From positions 124,001-188,000 of the forward strand of contig NZ_JBQHTG010000002.1 of NCBI RefSeq assembly GCF_052065835.1: a stretch of 64,000 nt of DNA, in the 5' to 3' direction. Numbering within the stretch: the stretch's first letter is position 1; each line of letters begins with the position of its first letter. Source of the stretch: Laedolimicola sp934402125 (GTDB lineage Bacteria > Bacillota > Clostridia > Lachnospirales > Lachnospiraceae). Of this stretch, positions 8,305 to 15,730 are shown in pieces. A program made the position numbers and the translations under genes. The notes beneath the pieces are model-generated. The model ran no database searches. It was not told the origin of the DNA and saw nothing but the letters and a program-made list of their open reading frames with translations.

Positions 8305-9345
8305 ATGAAAAAGTTACTTGCACTGGCACTGGCAGGAACCATGACACTGTCACTGGCAGCCTGCGGAGGAAGCAAAGCTGATACCACTACAGCAGACACC
8401 GAAGCAGCAGAAACCACAGAGACCACCGATACCGCAGACGCGGCTTCCACAGACGGACAGACCTACACCATCGGCATCTGCCAGCTGGTACAGCATGAGG
8501 CGCTGGATGCAGCGACCCAGGGCTTTAAGGATGCAGTGGAAGAAGGACTTGGAAAGGATAACGTAACCTTTGAGGAGCAGAATGCTTCCGGAGATTCCGC
8601 TACCTGCGCGACGATCATCAATCAGTTTGTATCCGATAATGTAGATTTGATTCTGGCAAACGCTACACCGGCCCTGCAGGCGGCAGCACAGGGAACCGAT
8701 ACCATTCCGGTACTGGGAACCGCTGTTACAGAGTACGGCGTAGCGCTGGATATCGACAACTTCGACGGTCTGGTAGGAACCAACGTATCCGGTACCTCCG
8801 ACCTGGCTCCGCTGGATCAGCAGGCAGCCATGCTGCAGGAGCTGTTCCCGGATGCAAAGAATGTAGGACTTCTGTACTGCTCCGCTGAGGCCAACTCCCA
8901 GTACCAGGTAGACACCGTGCAGGCAGCCCTGGAGAAGCTTGGCTATACCTGCAAGCAGTATTCCTTCTCTGATTCCAACGATCTGGCTTCCGTAGCTACA
9001 ACCGCTGCAAATGAAAGCGATGTAATATATCTGCCGACCGATAATACCGTAGCGTCCAATACAGAGATTGTTCGCAATATCTGCGAGCCGGCCAGCGTTC
9101 CGATTATCGCCGGTGAGGAAGGTATCTGCGCAGGCTGTGGCGTGGCAACCCTTTCTATCAGCTACTACGATCTGGGTGTGGCAACCGGTAAGATGGCTGT
9201 CAAGATTCTGACAGGCGAGGCAAAGGTTTCCGAGATGCCTGTGGAGTACGCACCGGAATTCACAAAGAAGTATAATCCGGAGATTGCTGAGGCAATGGGT
9301 GTAACCATTCCGGACGACTATGTAGCGATTGAGACAGCAGAGTAA
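8305..9345 (+). CDS. ABC transporter substrate-binding lipoprotein, TrpX/PF04392 family
   Basis: Extracytoplasmic solute receptor of 346 residues. Signal peptide with lipobox LSLAAC (Cys20), a Thr/Ala/Asp-rich linker to about residue 50, then a two-lobed periplasmic-binding fold of the ABC_sub_bind family (TIGICQLVQHEALDAATQGF; PVLGTAVTEYG; GVATLSISYYDLGVATGKMA). In streptococci members are T-box-controlled tryptophan receptors (TrpX); ligands of clostridial members are often unproven. ATG at 8305 follows AGGAGG; the frame is open upstream but contains the promoter. The permease and ATPase follow, separated by a terminator that would favour excess receptor. Confidence 0.85.
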   Translation: MKKLLALALAGTMTLSLAACGGSKADTTTADTEAAETTETTDTADAASTDGQTYTIGICQLVQHEALDAATQGFKDAVEEGLGKDNVTFEEQNASGDSATCATIINQFVSDNVDLILANATPALQAAAQGTDTIPVLGTAVTEYGVALDIDNFDGLVGTNVSGTSDLAPLDQQAAMLQELFPDAKNVGLLYCSAEANSQYQVDTVQAALEKLGYTCKQYSFSDSNDLASVATTAANESDVIYLPTDNTVASNTEIVRNICEPASVPIIAGEEGICAGCGVATLSISYYDLGVATGKMAVKILTGEAKVSEMPVEYAPEFTKKYNPEIAEAMGVTIPDDYVAIETAE

Positions 9346-9378
9346 GCTGAAGTACACATTTGAGACAGATTTAAGAAG

Positions 9379-9415
9379 GCGGGTAAAAAGGACTTCCCTT
9401 TTTACCTGCTTTTTG
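9379..9415 (+). terminator. Intra-operon terminator between receptor and permease
   Basis: GCGGGTAAAAAGG (9379-9391) pairs with CCTTTTTACCTGC, with a short loop, then TTTTT. Read-through would set the receptor to permease ratio. A TATAAT at 9416-9421 just after it may start a second transcript, but its -35 is poor. Confidence 0.7.
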
Positions 9416-9473
9416 CTATAATATTGAGAGCTTTACGCATTTTTGCGTGATTACAAGGCAGGAGGATAGAAAA

Positions 9474-10403
9474 GTGGATGTTTTAAAGTTTTTGAATGCG
9501 TTGCCCGGTCCCTGCGCGCAGGGTTTGATCTGGGGTATTATGGCAATCGGTGTGTATATCACCTATAAGGTGCTGGATCTGGCGGATCTGACGGTAGACG
9601 GAACCATGGCTACCGGAGGCGCGGTCTGCATTATGATGATGCAGAGTGGTCATTCCGTATGGATGTCCCTGTTTGTAGCGTTCCTGGCAGGTATGCTGGC
9701 AGGTCTGGTGACCGGCTTGTTCCATACGGCCATGGGAATTCCGGCGATTCTGGCAGGAATCCTGACCCAGCTGGGACTTTACTCGATCAACCTCCGTATC
9801 ATGGGAGAAAAGGCAAACCAGGCCCTGGCTTTCGGCAAGTATGACCAGATTGTTTCTCTTCGCTGGGTAAAGGGCGTTCCCTTCTATCAGAATACCAATT
9901 TTGTGGCGGGCGTGTTTGTCCTTCTTATTATCGGAATTCTGTACTGGTTCTTCGGAACAGAGCTGGGCTGCTCCATCCGGGCGACCGGCAATAACGAGCA
10001 TATGTCCAGAGCCCAGGGTATCAATACGGATACCAGCAAGATCATCGGCCTGATGATTTCCAACGGTATCGTGGCTCTGTCCAGCGGACTTTACGCCCAG
10101 TACAATGGCTTTGCGGACGTGAACGCAGGCCGCGGCGCCATTGTAATCGGTCTGGCGGCCGTTATCATCGGAAATGTGATTTTCGGAAAAATCAGCCGGA
10201 ACTTCGGCTTTAAGCTTTTTACGGTCGTGCTGGGCGCTATTATTTACTGGATTGTATACCAGCTGGTTATCATGGCGGGCTTAAACGCCAACGATATGAA
10301 GCTGATTTCCGCTCTGGTTGTGGCGGTATTTCTGGCGATTCCCTATCTGAAGGGAAAGTATTTTGCAAAGCCGGTAAAAAAGGGAGGTGCGGCAAATGCT
10401 TAG
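9474..10403 (+). CDS. ABC transporter permease, branched-chain/TrpY type
   Basis: Integral membrane subunit of 309 residues with about eight to nine helices, in the BPD_transp_2 (LivHM-like) family. The conserved LADLTVDGTMATGG segment near the N-terminus and GINTDTSKIIGLMISNG are typical of the permeases paired with PF04392 receptors. The chosen start is GTG 9474, eight bases after AGGAGG; the upstream GTG at 9447 lies before that site. Its stop overlaps the ATPase start by 8 bases. Confidence 0.85.
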   Translation: MDVLKFLNALPGPCAQGLIWGIMAIGVYITYKVLDLADLTVDGTMATGGAVCIMMMQSGHSVWMSLFVAFLAGMLAGLVTGLFHTAMGIPAILAGILTQLGLYSINLRIMGEKANQALAFGKYDQIVSLRWVKGVPFYQNTNFVAGVFVLLIIGILYWFFGTELGCSIRATGNNEHMSRAQGINTDTSKIIGLMISNGIVALSSGLYAQYNGFADVNAGRGAIVIGLAAVIIGNVIFGKISRNFGFKLFTVVLGAIIYWIVYQLVIMAGLNANDMKLISALVVAVFLAIPYLKGKYFAKPVKKGGAANA

Positions 10404-11190
10404 AGTGGAAAATGTATGGAAGACCTTCAATGCAGGAACCGTAAATGAAAAGACGGCCCTGTCCGGACTGAATCTTCATCTGAACGAAGGAGATTTCGTT
10501 ACGGTCATCGGCGGTAACGGAGCGGGAAAATCCACCATGCTGAACGCAGTGGCAGGTGTGTGGCCCGTGGACGAGGGAAAAATCTTTATTGACAATGTGG
10601 ACGTGACAAAGCTGCCGGAGCACAAGCGCGCGGCATATCTGGGACGCGTGTTCCAGGATCCCATGACCGGAACCGCAGCCGGTATGCAGATTGAGGAAAA
10701 TATGGCGCTGGCTGCCAGAAGAGGCGCGATGCGCTTTCTGAAGCCGGGCATTACCCAGAAGGAGCGGGAGTATTATAAGGAACGCCTGTCAGCCTTGGGA
10801 CTGGGCCTGGAGGATCGTCTGACCAGTAAGGTGGGACTTCTGTCCGGCGGACAGCGTCAGGCGCTGACCCTTCTGATGGCTACCTTGAAAAAGCCGAGAC
10901 TTCTGCTTCTGGACGAGCATACAGCCGCGCTGGATCCGAAGACAGCGGCGAAGGTTCTGGAGGCTACCGACCGGATTGTGGGAGAGGACAACCTGACGAC
11001 CCTGATGATTACCCACAATATGAAGGACGCCATTGCCCATGGCAACCGTCTGATTATGATGTATGAGGGCCATGTGATCTACGATGTGGCAGGGGAGGAA
11101 AAGAAGAAACTGAAGGTTTCCGATCTGCTTGCCAAATTCGAAGAGGTCAGCGGCGGCGAGTTTGCCAATGACCGCATGATGCTGGCCTGA
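10396..11190 (+). CDS. ABC transporter ATPase, TrpZ type
   Basis: Cytoplasmic ATPase subunit of 264 residues. Walker A GGNGAGKST (39-47), signature LSGGQRQ (149-155), Walker B LLLLDE ending at D173-E174, then the D-loop AALDP and the switch His in ITHNM. It begins inside the last codons of the permease (ATG 10396, eight bases after GGGAGG), so the two are translationally coupled. With the preceding receptor and permease it forms a complete importer. Substrate not provable from sequence; amino acid or nucleoside-like ligands are both possible for this family. Confidence 0.9.
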   Translation: MLRVENVWKTFNAGTVNEKTALSGLNLHLNEGDFVTVIGGNGAGKSTMLNAVAGVWPVDEGKIFIDNVDVTKLPEHKRAAYLGRVFQDPMTGTAAGMQIEENMALAARRGAMRFLKPGITQKEREYYKERLSALGLGLEDRLTSKVGLLSGGQRQALTLLMATLKKPRLLLLDEHTAALDPKTAAKVLEATDRIVGEDNLTTLMITHNMKDAIAHGNRLIMMYEGHVIYDVAGEEKKKLKVSDLLAKFEEVSGGEFANDRMMLA

Positions 11191-11243
11191 GGCGTCTGAA
11201 AATGATTCTGAAAAAAGGAAAGAAAGATTCCTTGATTTAGAGT

Positions 11244-11272
11244 TGACAATGGGTGCCTAACTTGGTAGAATC
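11244..11272 (+). promoter_or_regulatory. Sigma-A promoter of ilvN-ilvC
   Basis: TTGACA (11244-11249), 17-base spacer, TAGAAT (11267-11272). The leader to the ilvN ATG is about 60 bases, too short for a T-box. Confidence 0.75.
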
Positions 11273-11338
11273 AATAGAAAGCCTCGACTGTGCGAACAAA
11301 TGTCCGTACAGCAAACACTGAAAAGGGAAGTGAGATAT

Positions 11339-11872
11339 ATGAAACGAGTTGTATTTTCTATTCTGGTCGATAATACTTCCGGTGTGTTAAGCCGTATCGC
11401 AGGCCTGTTCAGCCGCCGTGGTTACAATATCGACAGCCTGACAGTTGGCGTGACAGCCGATCCCCGCTATTCCCGCGCTACGGTAGTAGCCAAGGGTGAC
11501 GAGATTATTATGCAGCAGATTGAGAATCAGTTAAATAAGCTGGTGGATGTAATTGATATCAAGCGCCTGGAGCCGGAGACCTCGATCTGCCGGGAGCTGA
11601 TTATGATTAAGCTGAAGGTCAGCGAGGAGAACCGCCAGTCTCTGATTGCGGTAGCGAATATTTTCCGCGCGAAGATCGTGGACGTGGCAAAGGAATCCCT
11701 GGTCATCGAACTGACCGGCAATCAGTCCAAGGTGGACGCCTTTATTGACCTGTTAAGCGGATATGAGATTCTGGAGCTGGCGAGAACCGGTATCACCGGT
11801 CTGTCCCGGGGCACCTTCGATGTGAAGATGTACGATGAGGACGGTCGGCTTATGGACTACGATTTCAGCTAA
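11339..11872 (+). CDS. ilvN: Acetolactate synthase regulatory (small) subunit
   Basis: Valine-binding regulatory partner of acetohydroxyacid synthase in branched-chain amino acid synthesis. It has 177 residues: an N-terminal ACT domain (about 4-75; SILVDNTSGVLSRIAGLFSR is the family hallmark, followed by GYNIDSL) and the C-terminal ALS_ss domain. ATG at 11339 follows GGGAAGTGAG. An ATG at 11300 would give 13 extra residues without a ribosome binding site. No catalytic large subunit (ilvB) lies nearby in the window, so the partner is elsewhere. ilvC follows 102 bases downstream. Confidence 0.92.
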   Translation: MKRVVFSILVDNTSGVLSRIAGLFSRRGYNIDSLTVGVTADPRYSRATVVAKGDEIIMQQIENQLNKLVDVIDIKRLEPETSICRELIMIKLKVSEENRQSLIAVANIFRAKIVDVAKESLVIELTGNQSKVDAFIDLLSGYEILELARTGITGLSRGTFDVKMYDEDGRLMDYDFS

Positions 11873-11974
11873 TTTTATTTACGATACTTCAGGTGACCCA
11901 TTACCGGCTGCGGGCCGGATGCCGCCGCCTCAAGCATAAATTTATTACACAAAATAAAACGGAGGAATGAAAAA

Positions 11975-12991
11975 ATGGCAAAGATCTATTATCAGGAAGA
12001 CTGCAATCTGTCTCTGCTGGATGGAAAGACCATCGCAGTAATCGGATACGGCAGCCAGGGACACGCACAGGCACTGAACGCAAAGGAGTCCGGATGCCAT
12101 GTCATTATCGGCCTTTATGAGGGAAGCAAGTCCTGGAAGAGAGCAGAGGAGCAGGGATTTGAGGTTTATACAGCAGCAGAGGCTGCAAAGCGCGCAGACA
12201 TTATCATGATTCTGATCAACGACGAGCTGCAGGCAGCTATGTACAAGAAGGATATCGAGCCGAACCTGGAAGAGGGCAACATGCTGATGTTCTCCCACGG
12301 CTTCAATATTCATTTCAATCAGATCGTACCGCCGAAGAACGTAGACGTTACCATGATCGCGCCGAAGGCACCGGGCCACACTGTAAGAAGCGAGTATCAG
12401 GCCGGAAAGGGAACTCCCTGTCTGGTAGCGGTAGAGCAGGATGCCACCGGCAAGGCTCTGGAGTATGCTCTGGCATACGGTCTGGCTATCGGCGGAGCAA
12501 GAGCCGGTATCCTGGAGACCACATTCAGAACCGAGACAGAGACAGACCTGTTCGGTGAGCAGGCAGTTCTGTGCGGCGGCGTATGCGCTCTGATGCAGGC
12601 TGGTTTCGAGACTCTGGTAGAAGCTGGTTACGACCCGAGAAATGCTTACTTCGAGTGTATCCATGAGATGAAGCTGATCGTAGACCTGATTTACCAGTCC
12701 GGCTTCGAAGGAATGCGTTATTCTATCTCCAATACTGCAGAGTACGGCGATTATATCACCGGACCGAAGCTTATCACAGAGGAGACCAAGAAGACCATGA
12801 AGAAGATCCTGAAGGATATCCAGGACGGTACCTTCGCAAAGGACTTCCTGCTTGATATGTCTCCGGCAGGCGGACAGGCTCACTTCAAGGCTATGAGAAA
12901 GCTGGCTGCTGAGCATCCGTCAGAGAAGATTGGAAAGGAAATCCGTAAGCTGTACAGCTGGAATGGCCAGGACAAGCTGCTGGATAACTAG
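11975..12991 (+). CDS. ilvC: Ketol-acid reductoisomerase, class I
   Basis: Converts acetolactate to 2,3-dihydroxyisovalerate in Val/Leu/Ile synthesis. It has 338 residues, the short class I form. Rossmann motif GYGSQGHA (24-31). The cofactor loop reads GLYEGSKS (46-53): the usual Arg at position 48 is Tyr and is followed by Glu49, while Ser51 and Ser53 remain. The knotted C-terminal domain with CIHEMKLIVDL and YSISNTAEYGDY is normal. ATG at 11975 follows CGGAGGAATG. Probably co-transcribed with ilvN and followed by an ASKHA-domain gene only 6 bases away. Confidence 0.95.
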   Translation: MAKIYYQEDCNLSLLDGKTIAVIGYGSQGHAQALNAKESGCHVIIGLYEGSKSWKRAEEQGFEVYTAAEAAKRADIIMILINDELQAAMYKKDIEPNLEEGNMLMFSHGFNIHFNQIVPPKNVDVTMIAPKAPGHTVRSEYQAGKGTPCLVAVEQDATGKALEYALAYGLAIGGARAGILETTFRTETETDLFGEQAVLCGGVCALMQAGFETLVEAGYDPRNAYFECIHEMKLIVDLIYQSGFEGMRYSISNTAEYGDYITGPKLITEETKKTMKKILKDIQDGTFAKDFLLDMSPAGGQAHFKAMRKLAAEHPSEKIGKEIRKLYSWNGQDKLLDN

Positions 12992-12997
12992 TAACAT

Positions 12998-14518
12998 ATG
13001 AAGGAATGGAGTAGAAAAGTAGTTTTAGATCTGCCCCGTCCCTGTGAGGAGGACCACAGATCCATGCAGAAGCGGCTTTTGGCTGCTCTTGGGGACTGTG
13101 CTTCTCTTTGCGCGGAAATTCGGATCCGTCCGGCAGTGTTGGCGGAGTGTCAGGTGATCTGTGAGCAGGCGGACTGGCATGTGACGGCTTCCTTAGGCTT
13201 TGACGGACGTATCTGGGAGCTTCTGGCGCTGGAACCGGGCGACACGACAGAGCAGCATTATGGGCTTTGCGCGGATTTGGGAAGCACTACGATGGTGATG
13301 GAGCTGGTGGATCTGCGTACAAAGGAAACCCTTGCCTCGGCCAGTGTGTTTAATCCGCAGATCGCGTATGGGGACGATATCCTGACCCGTATCTTCTATA
13401 CAAAAGATCACCCGGAGCGGCGGCGTGAGCTGCAGGAAGCTACCGCAGAGGGGTTCCGGCAGCTGATGGCAGAGCTTCAGCGGCAGACGGGTATCAATAC
13501 ACAACAGTGTAATATTTTAACGGTGGCGGGCAATACGACCATGATACATTTCCTGCTGGGTCTGGACGCCTTCGGAGTTTTTCATTCCCCTTATGCGGTG
13601 CAGACTCTGGAGCCGGAGGTATGCCGGGGCGCAGAGCTTGGGATCCCGGTGCAGGGCTTTGTATCTCTCTGCCCGGCTATGGAGAATTATCTGGGCGGCG
13701 ATATCATCAGCGGAATGCTGGCTACGGGGCTTCCCGATCGGGAGGAGATCAGCGTTTTCCTGGACGTGGGAACCAACGGAGAGCTGGTGGTAGGCAACCG
13801 GGAATTTCTGCTGGCAGGCGCAGGCGCGGCAGGACCGGCCCTGGAGGGCGGTTCGGTCCATACCGGTATGCGGGCGGAAAACGGCGCGGTAGATAAGGTG
13901 ACTACAGAAAATGGACGGTTGAAGATCCATGTCATTGGTGAGACAGAGGCGAAGGGGATCTGTGGCTCCGGTATCGTGGATCTGCTGGCAGAGCTTTATC
14001 TGAACGGCTGGATTGACCTGCGTGGCAGATTTCAGGTGGAAGAATATGAAAAACAGGGCATCGAATACGCGCCGGGACTTTTCTTTTATCAGAGTGACAT
14101 CGATGAGTTTATCTGCACCAAGGCGGCGGCCATGACCATGGTGGAATATATGATGAATCTCATTGGCCTTACCATGGGGGACGTGGATCGCTTTTATGTG
14201 GCGGGGGCCTTTGGAACCCATATTGATAAGGAGTCTGCGGTTACCATCGGCATGTACCCGGACATTGCTCGGGAGAAAATCATTTCCCCGGGAAACACCT
14301 CCCTGCAGGGGGCGAAAATGCTGCTGCTGGATCGAAGCCTTACGGAGAAGGCGGAAGCCATCATCGAGCGGATGCAGTACGTGCAGTTTGGCGCGGTGGA
14401 GGATTTCCTGGAGCTTATGGGAGCAGCCCGGGCCATTCCCCATACGGATTTACAGCGTTTTCCGTCGGTACAGAGGAGGCTTCTGGAACGGCAGAAAAAA
14501 ATAGAAAAAAACTCTTGA
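12998..14518 (+). CDS. ASKHA-domain (DUF4445) protein without ferredoxin domain
   Basis: Protein of 506 residues in the family of reductive activators of corrinoid proteins (RACE/RamA-like). The family uses an ATP-binding actin-like (ASKHA) domain to drive electron transfer. Visible are the phosphate-1 motif ADLGSTTMV, VAGNTTM, the second phosphate loop LDVGTNGELV, AGAAGPALEGG, GICGSGIVDL and YVAGAFGTHI near the C-terminus. Typical members begin with a plant-type 2Fe-2S ferredoxin domain; here the protein starts in the linker and no CX5CX2C cluster is seen. No corrinoid protein or methyltransferase is in the window. It follows ilvC by 6 bases, so transcription with branched-chain synthesis is likely. 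Role unknown. Confidence 0.75.
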   Translation: MKEWSRKVVLDLPRPCEEDHRSMQKRLLAALGDCASLCAEIRIRPAVLAECQVICEQADWHVTASLGFDGRIWELLALEPGDTTEQHYGLCADLGSTTMVMELVDLRTKETLASASVFNPQIAYGDDILTRIFYTKDHPERRRELQEATAEGFRQLMAELQRQTGINTQQCNILTVAGNTTMIHFLLGLDAFGVFHSPYAVQTLEPEVCRGAELGIPVQGFVSLCPAMENYLGGDIISGMLATGLPDREEISVFLDVGTNGELVVGNREFLLAGAGAAGPALEGGSVHTGMRAENGAVDKVTTENGRLKIHVIGETEAKGICGSGIVDLLAELYLNGWIDLRGRFQVEEYEKQGIEYAPGLFFYQSDIDEFICTKAAAMTMVEYMMNLIGLTMGDVDRFYVAGAFGTHIDKESAVTIGMYPDIAREKIISPGNTSLQGAKMLLLDRSLTEKAEAIIERMQYVQFGAVEDFLELMGAARAIPHTDLQRFPSVQRRLLERQKKIEKNS

Positions 14519-14543
14519 ACAACAAAAAGAGTTATAGTATAAT
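14515..14543 (+). promoter_or_regulatory. Sigma-A promoter of carAB
   Basis: TTGAAC (14515-14520), 17-base spacer, perfect TATAAT (14538-14543). The -35 overlaps the stop codon of the preceding gene. Confidence 0.75.
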
Positions 14544-14555
14544 ATCTCCAATTTG

Positions 14556-14603
14556 AAAAAAAAGACTGGAAATGCGAAGTAGCATGGGATGTCTTTTTTT
14601 TTT
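14556..14603 (+). promoter_or_regulatory. U-tailed leader hairpin before carA (terminator or attenuator)
   Basis: A-run plus AGAC (14556-14566) pairs with GTCT plus a 10-T run (14591-14603); an inner ATGC/GCAT stem closes around GAAGTA. It begins within about 10 bases of the expected transcript start. ATGTCT (14589-14594) can instead pair with AGACAT (14622-14627), an alternative structure near the carA ribosome binding site. It could terminate the upstream gene, attenuate carAB, or both. Confidence 0.55.
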
Positions 14604-14650
14604 GAAAAAGTATAAAAACAGAGACATTTTTGAAAGGAACAGGTGGACTG

Positions 14651-15730
14651 ATGAAAGCTTTTCTGATATTGGAAGACGGACATGTGTTTACAGGTACCAG
14701 CATTGGCTCGGAACGCGAAGTGATAAGCGAGATCGTGTTCAATACGTCAATGACCGGGTATCTGGAAGTGCTGACGGATCCCTCCTACGCGGGACAGGCA
14801 GTGGTAATGACTTATCCGCTGATTGGTAATTATGGTATATGTTATGAGGATATGGAGTCCGGACGTCCCTGGCCGGATGGATATATTGTTCGGGAGCTTT
14901 CTCGTCTTCCCAGCAATTTCAGAAGTACAGATACAATTCAGAATTTCCTGAAAAAATATGATATTCCCGGAATCGCAGGTATTGATACCCGTGCCCTGAC
15001 CAAGATTTTGCGTGAAAGCGGCACCATGAACGGTATGATTACCACAAAAGAATATGACAATCTGGACGAGGTGCTGCCCCGTTTAAAGGCATACCGTACC
15101 GGTAAGGTGGTAGAAAAGGTAACCTGCAGAGAAAAATCCGTGATGAAGCGGGACGGTTATAAGGTAGCGCTTCTCGACTTCGGCGCAAAGCGCAACATTG
15201 CCCGTTCTCTCTATGAGAGAGGCTGCGAGGTTACGATTTATCCGGCAGGCACAAAGGCAGAGGAGATTATCGCGTCTAATCCGGACGGTATCATGCTGTC
15301 CAACGGCCCCGGAGACCCCAAGGACTGTGGTCCCATCATTGACGAGGTGCGGAAACTCTATGAGAGCGACATTCCGATTTTTGCCATCTGTCTGGGACAT
15401 CAGCTGATGGCCCTGGCCACAGGCGCAGACACCTACAAGCTGAAATACGGCCACAGAGGCGGCAATCACCCGGTAAAGGATCTGGAGACCGGAAGAGTCT
15501 ATATTTCCTCCCAGAACCACGGCTATGCCGTAGATGTGAACAGCTTGAACCCGGCCGTAGCTACGGCAGCCTTTGAAAATGTCAATGACAAAACCAACGA
15601 GGGACTGAAGTATACCGGAAAGAACATCTTTACCGTACAGTTCCATCCGGAGGCATGCCCGGGACCTCAGGATTCCGGCTATCTGTTTGACCGGTTTATT
15701 CGCATGATGGAGGTGAAGAAAAATGCCTAA
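14651..15730 (+). CDS. carA: Carbamoyl-phosphate synthase small (glutaminase) subunit
   Basis: Hydrolyses glutamine and channels ammonia to CarB for pyrimidine and arginine synthesis. It has 359 residues: an N-terminal CPSase small domain (EDGHVFTGTSIGSE; ITTKEYDN) and a C-terminal class I glutamine amidotransferase domain with nucleophile Cys247 in FAICLGHQ, and the His-Glu pair in FHPEACPGP. ATG at 14651 was chosen; a TTG at 14630 precedes the ribosome binding region GGAACAGGTGG. It overlaps carB by 8 bases. Confidence 0.95.
   Translation: MKAFLILEDGHVFTGTSIGSEREVISEIVFNTSMTGYLEVLTDPSYAGQAVVMTYPLIGNYGICYEDMESGRPWPDGYIVRELSRLPSNFRSTDTIQNFLKKYDIPGIAGIDTRALTKILRESGTMNGMITTKEYDNLDEVLPRLKAYRTGKVVEKVTCREKSVMKRDGYKVALLDFGAKRNIARSLYERGCEVTIYPAGTKAEEIIASNPDGIMLSNGPGDPKDCGPIIDEVRKLYESDIPIFAICLGHQLMALATGADTYKLKYGHRGGNHPVKDLETGRVYISSQNHGYAVDVNSLNPAVATAAFENVNDKTNEGLKYTGKNIFTVQFHPEACPGPQDSGYLFDRFIRMMEVKKNA

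Noticed and set aside
11202..11216. CodY-box-like sequence upstream of ilvN
   Set aside because: Only about 10 of 15 positions match the AATTTTCWGAAAATT consensus; too weak to call although CodY control of ilvN-ilvC would make sense.
11191..11338. T-box leader before ilvN
   Set aside because: Leader after the -10 element is about 60 bases and lacks the conserved T-box sequence and terminator.
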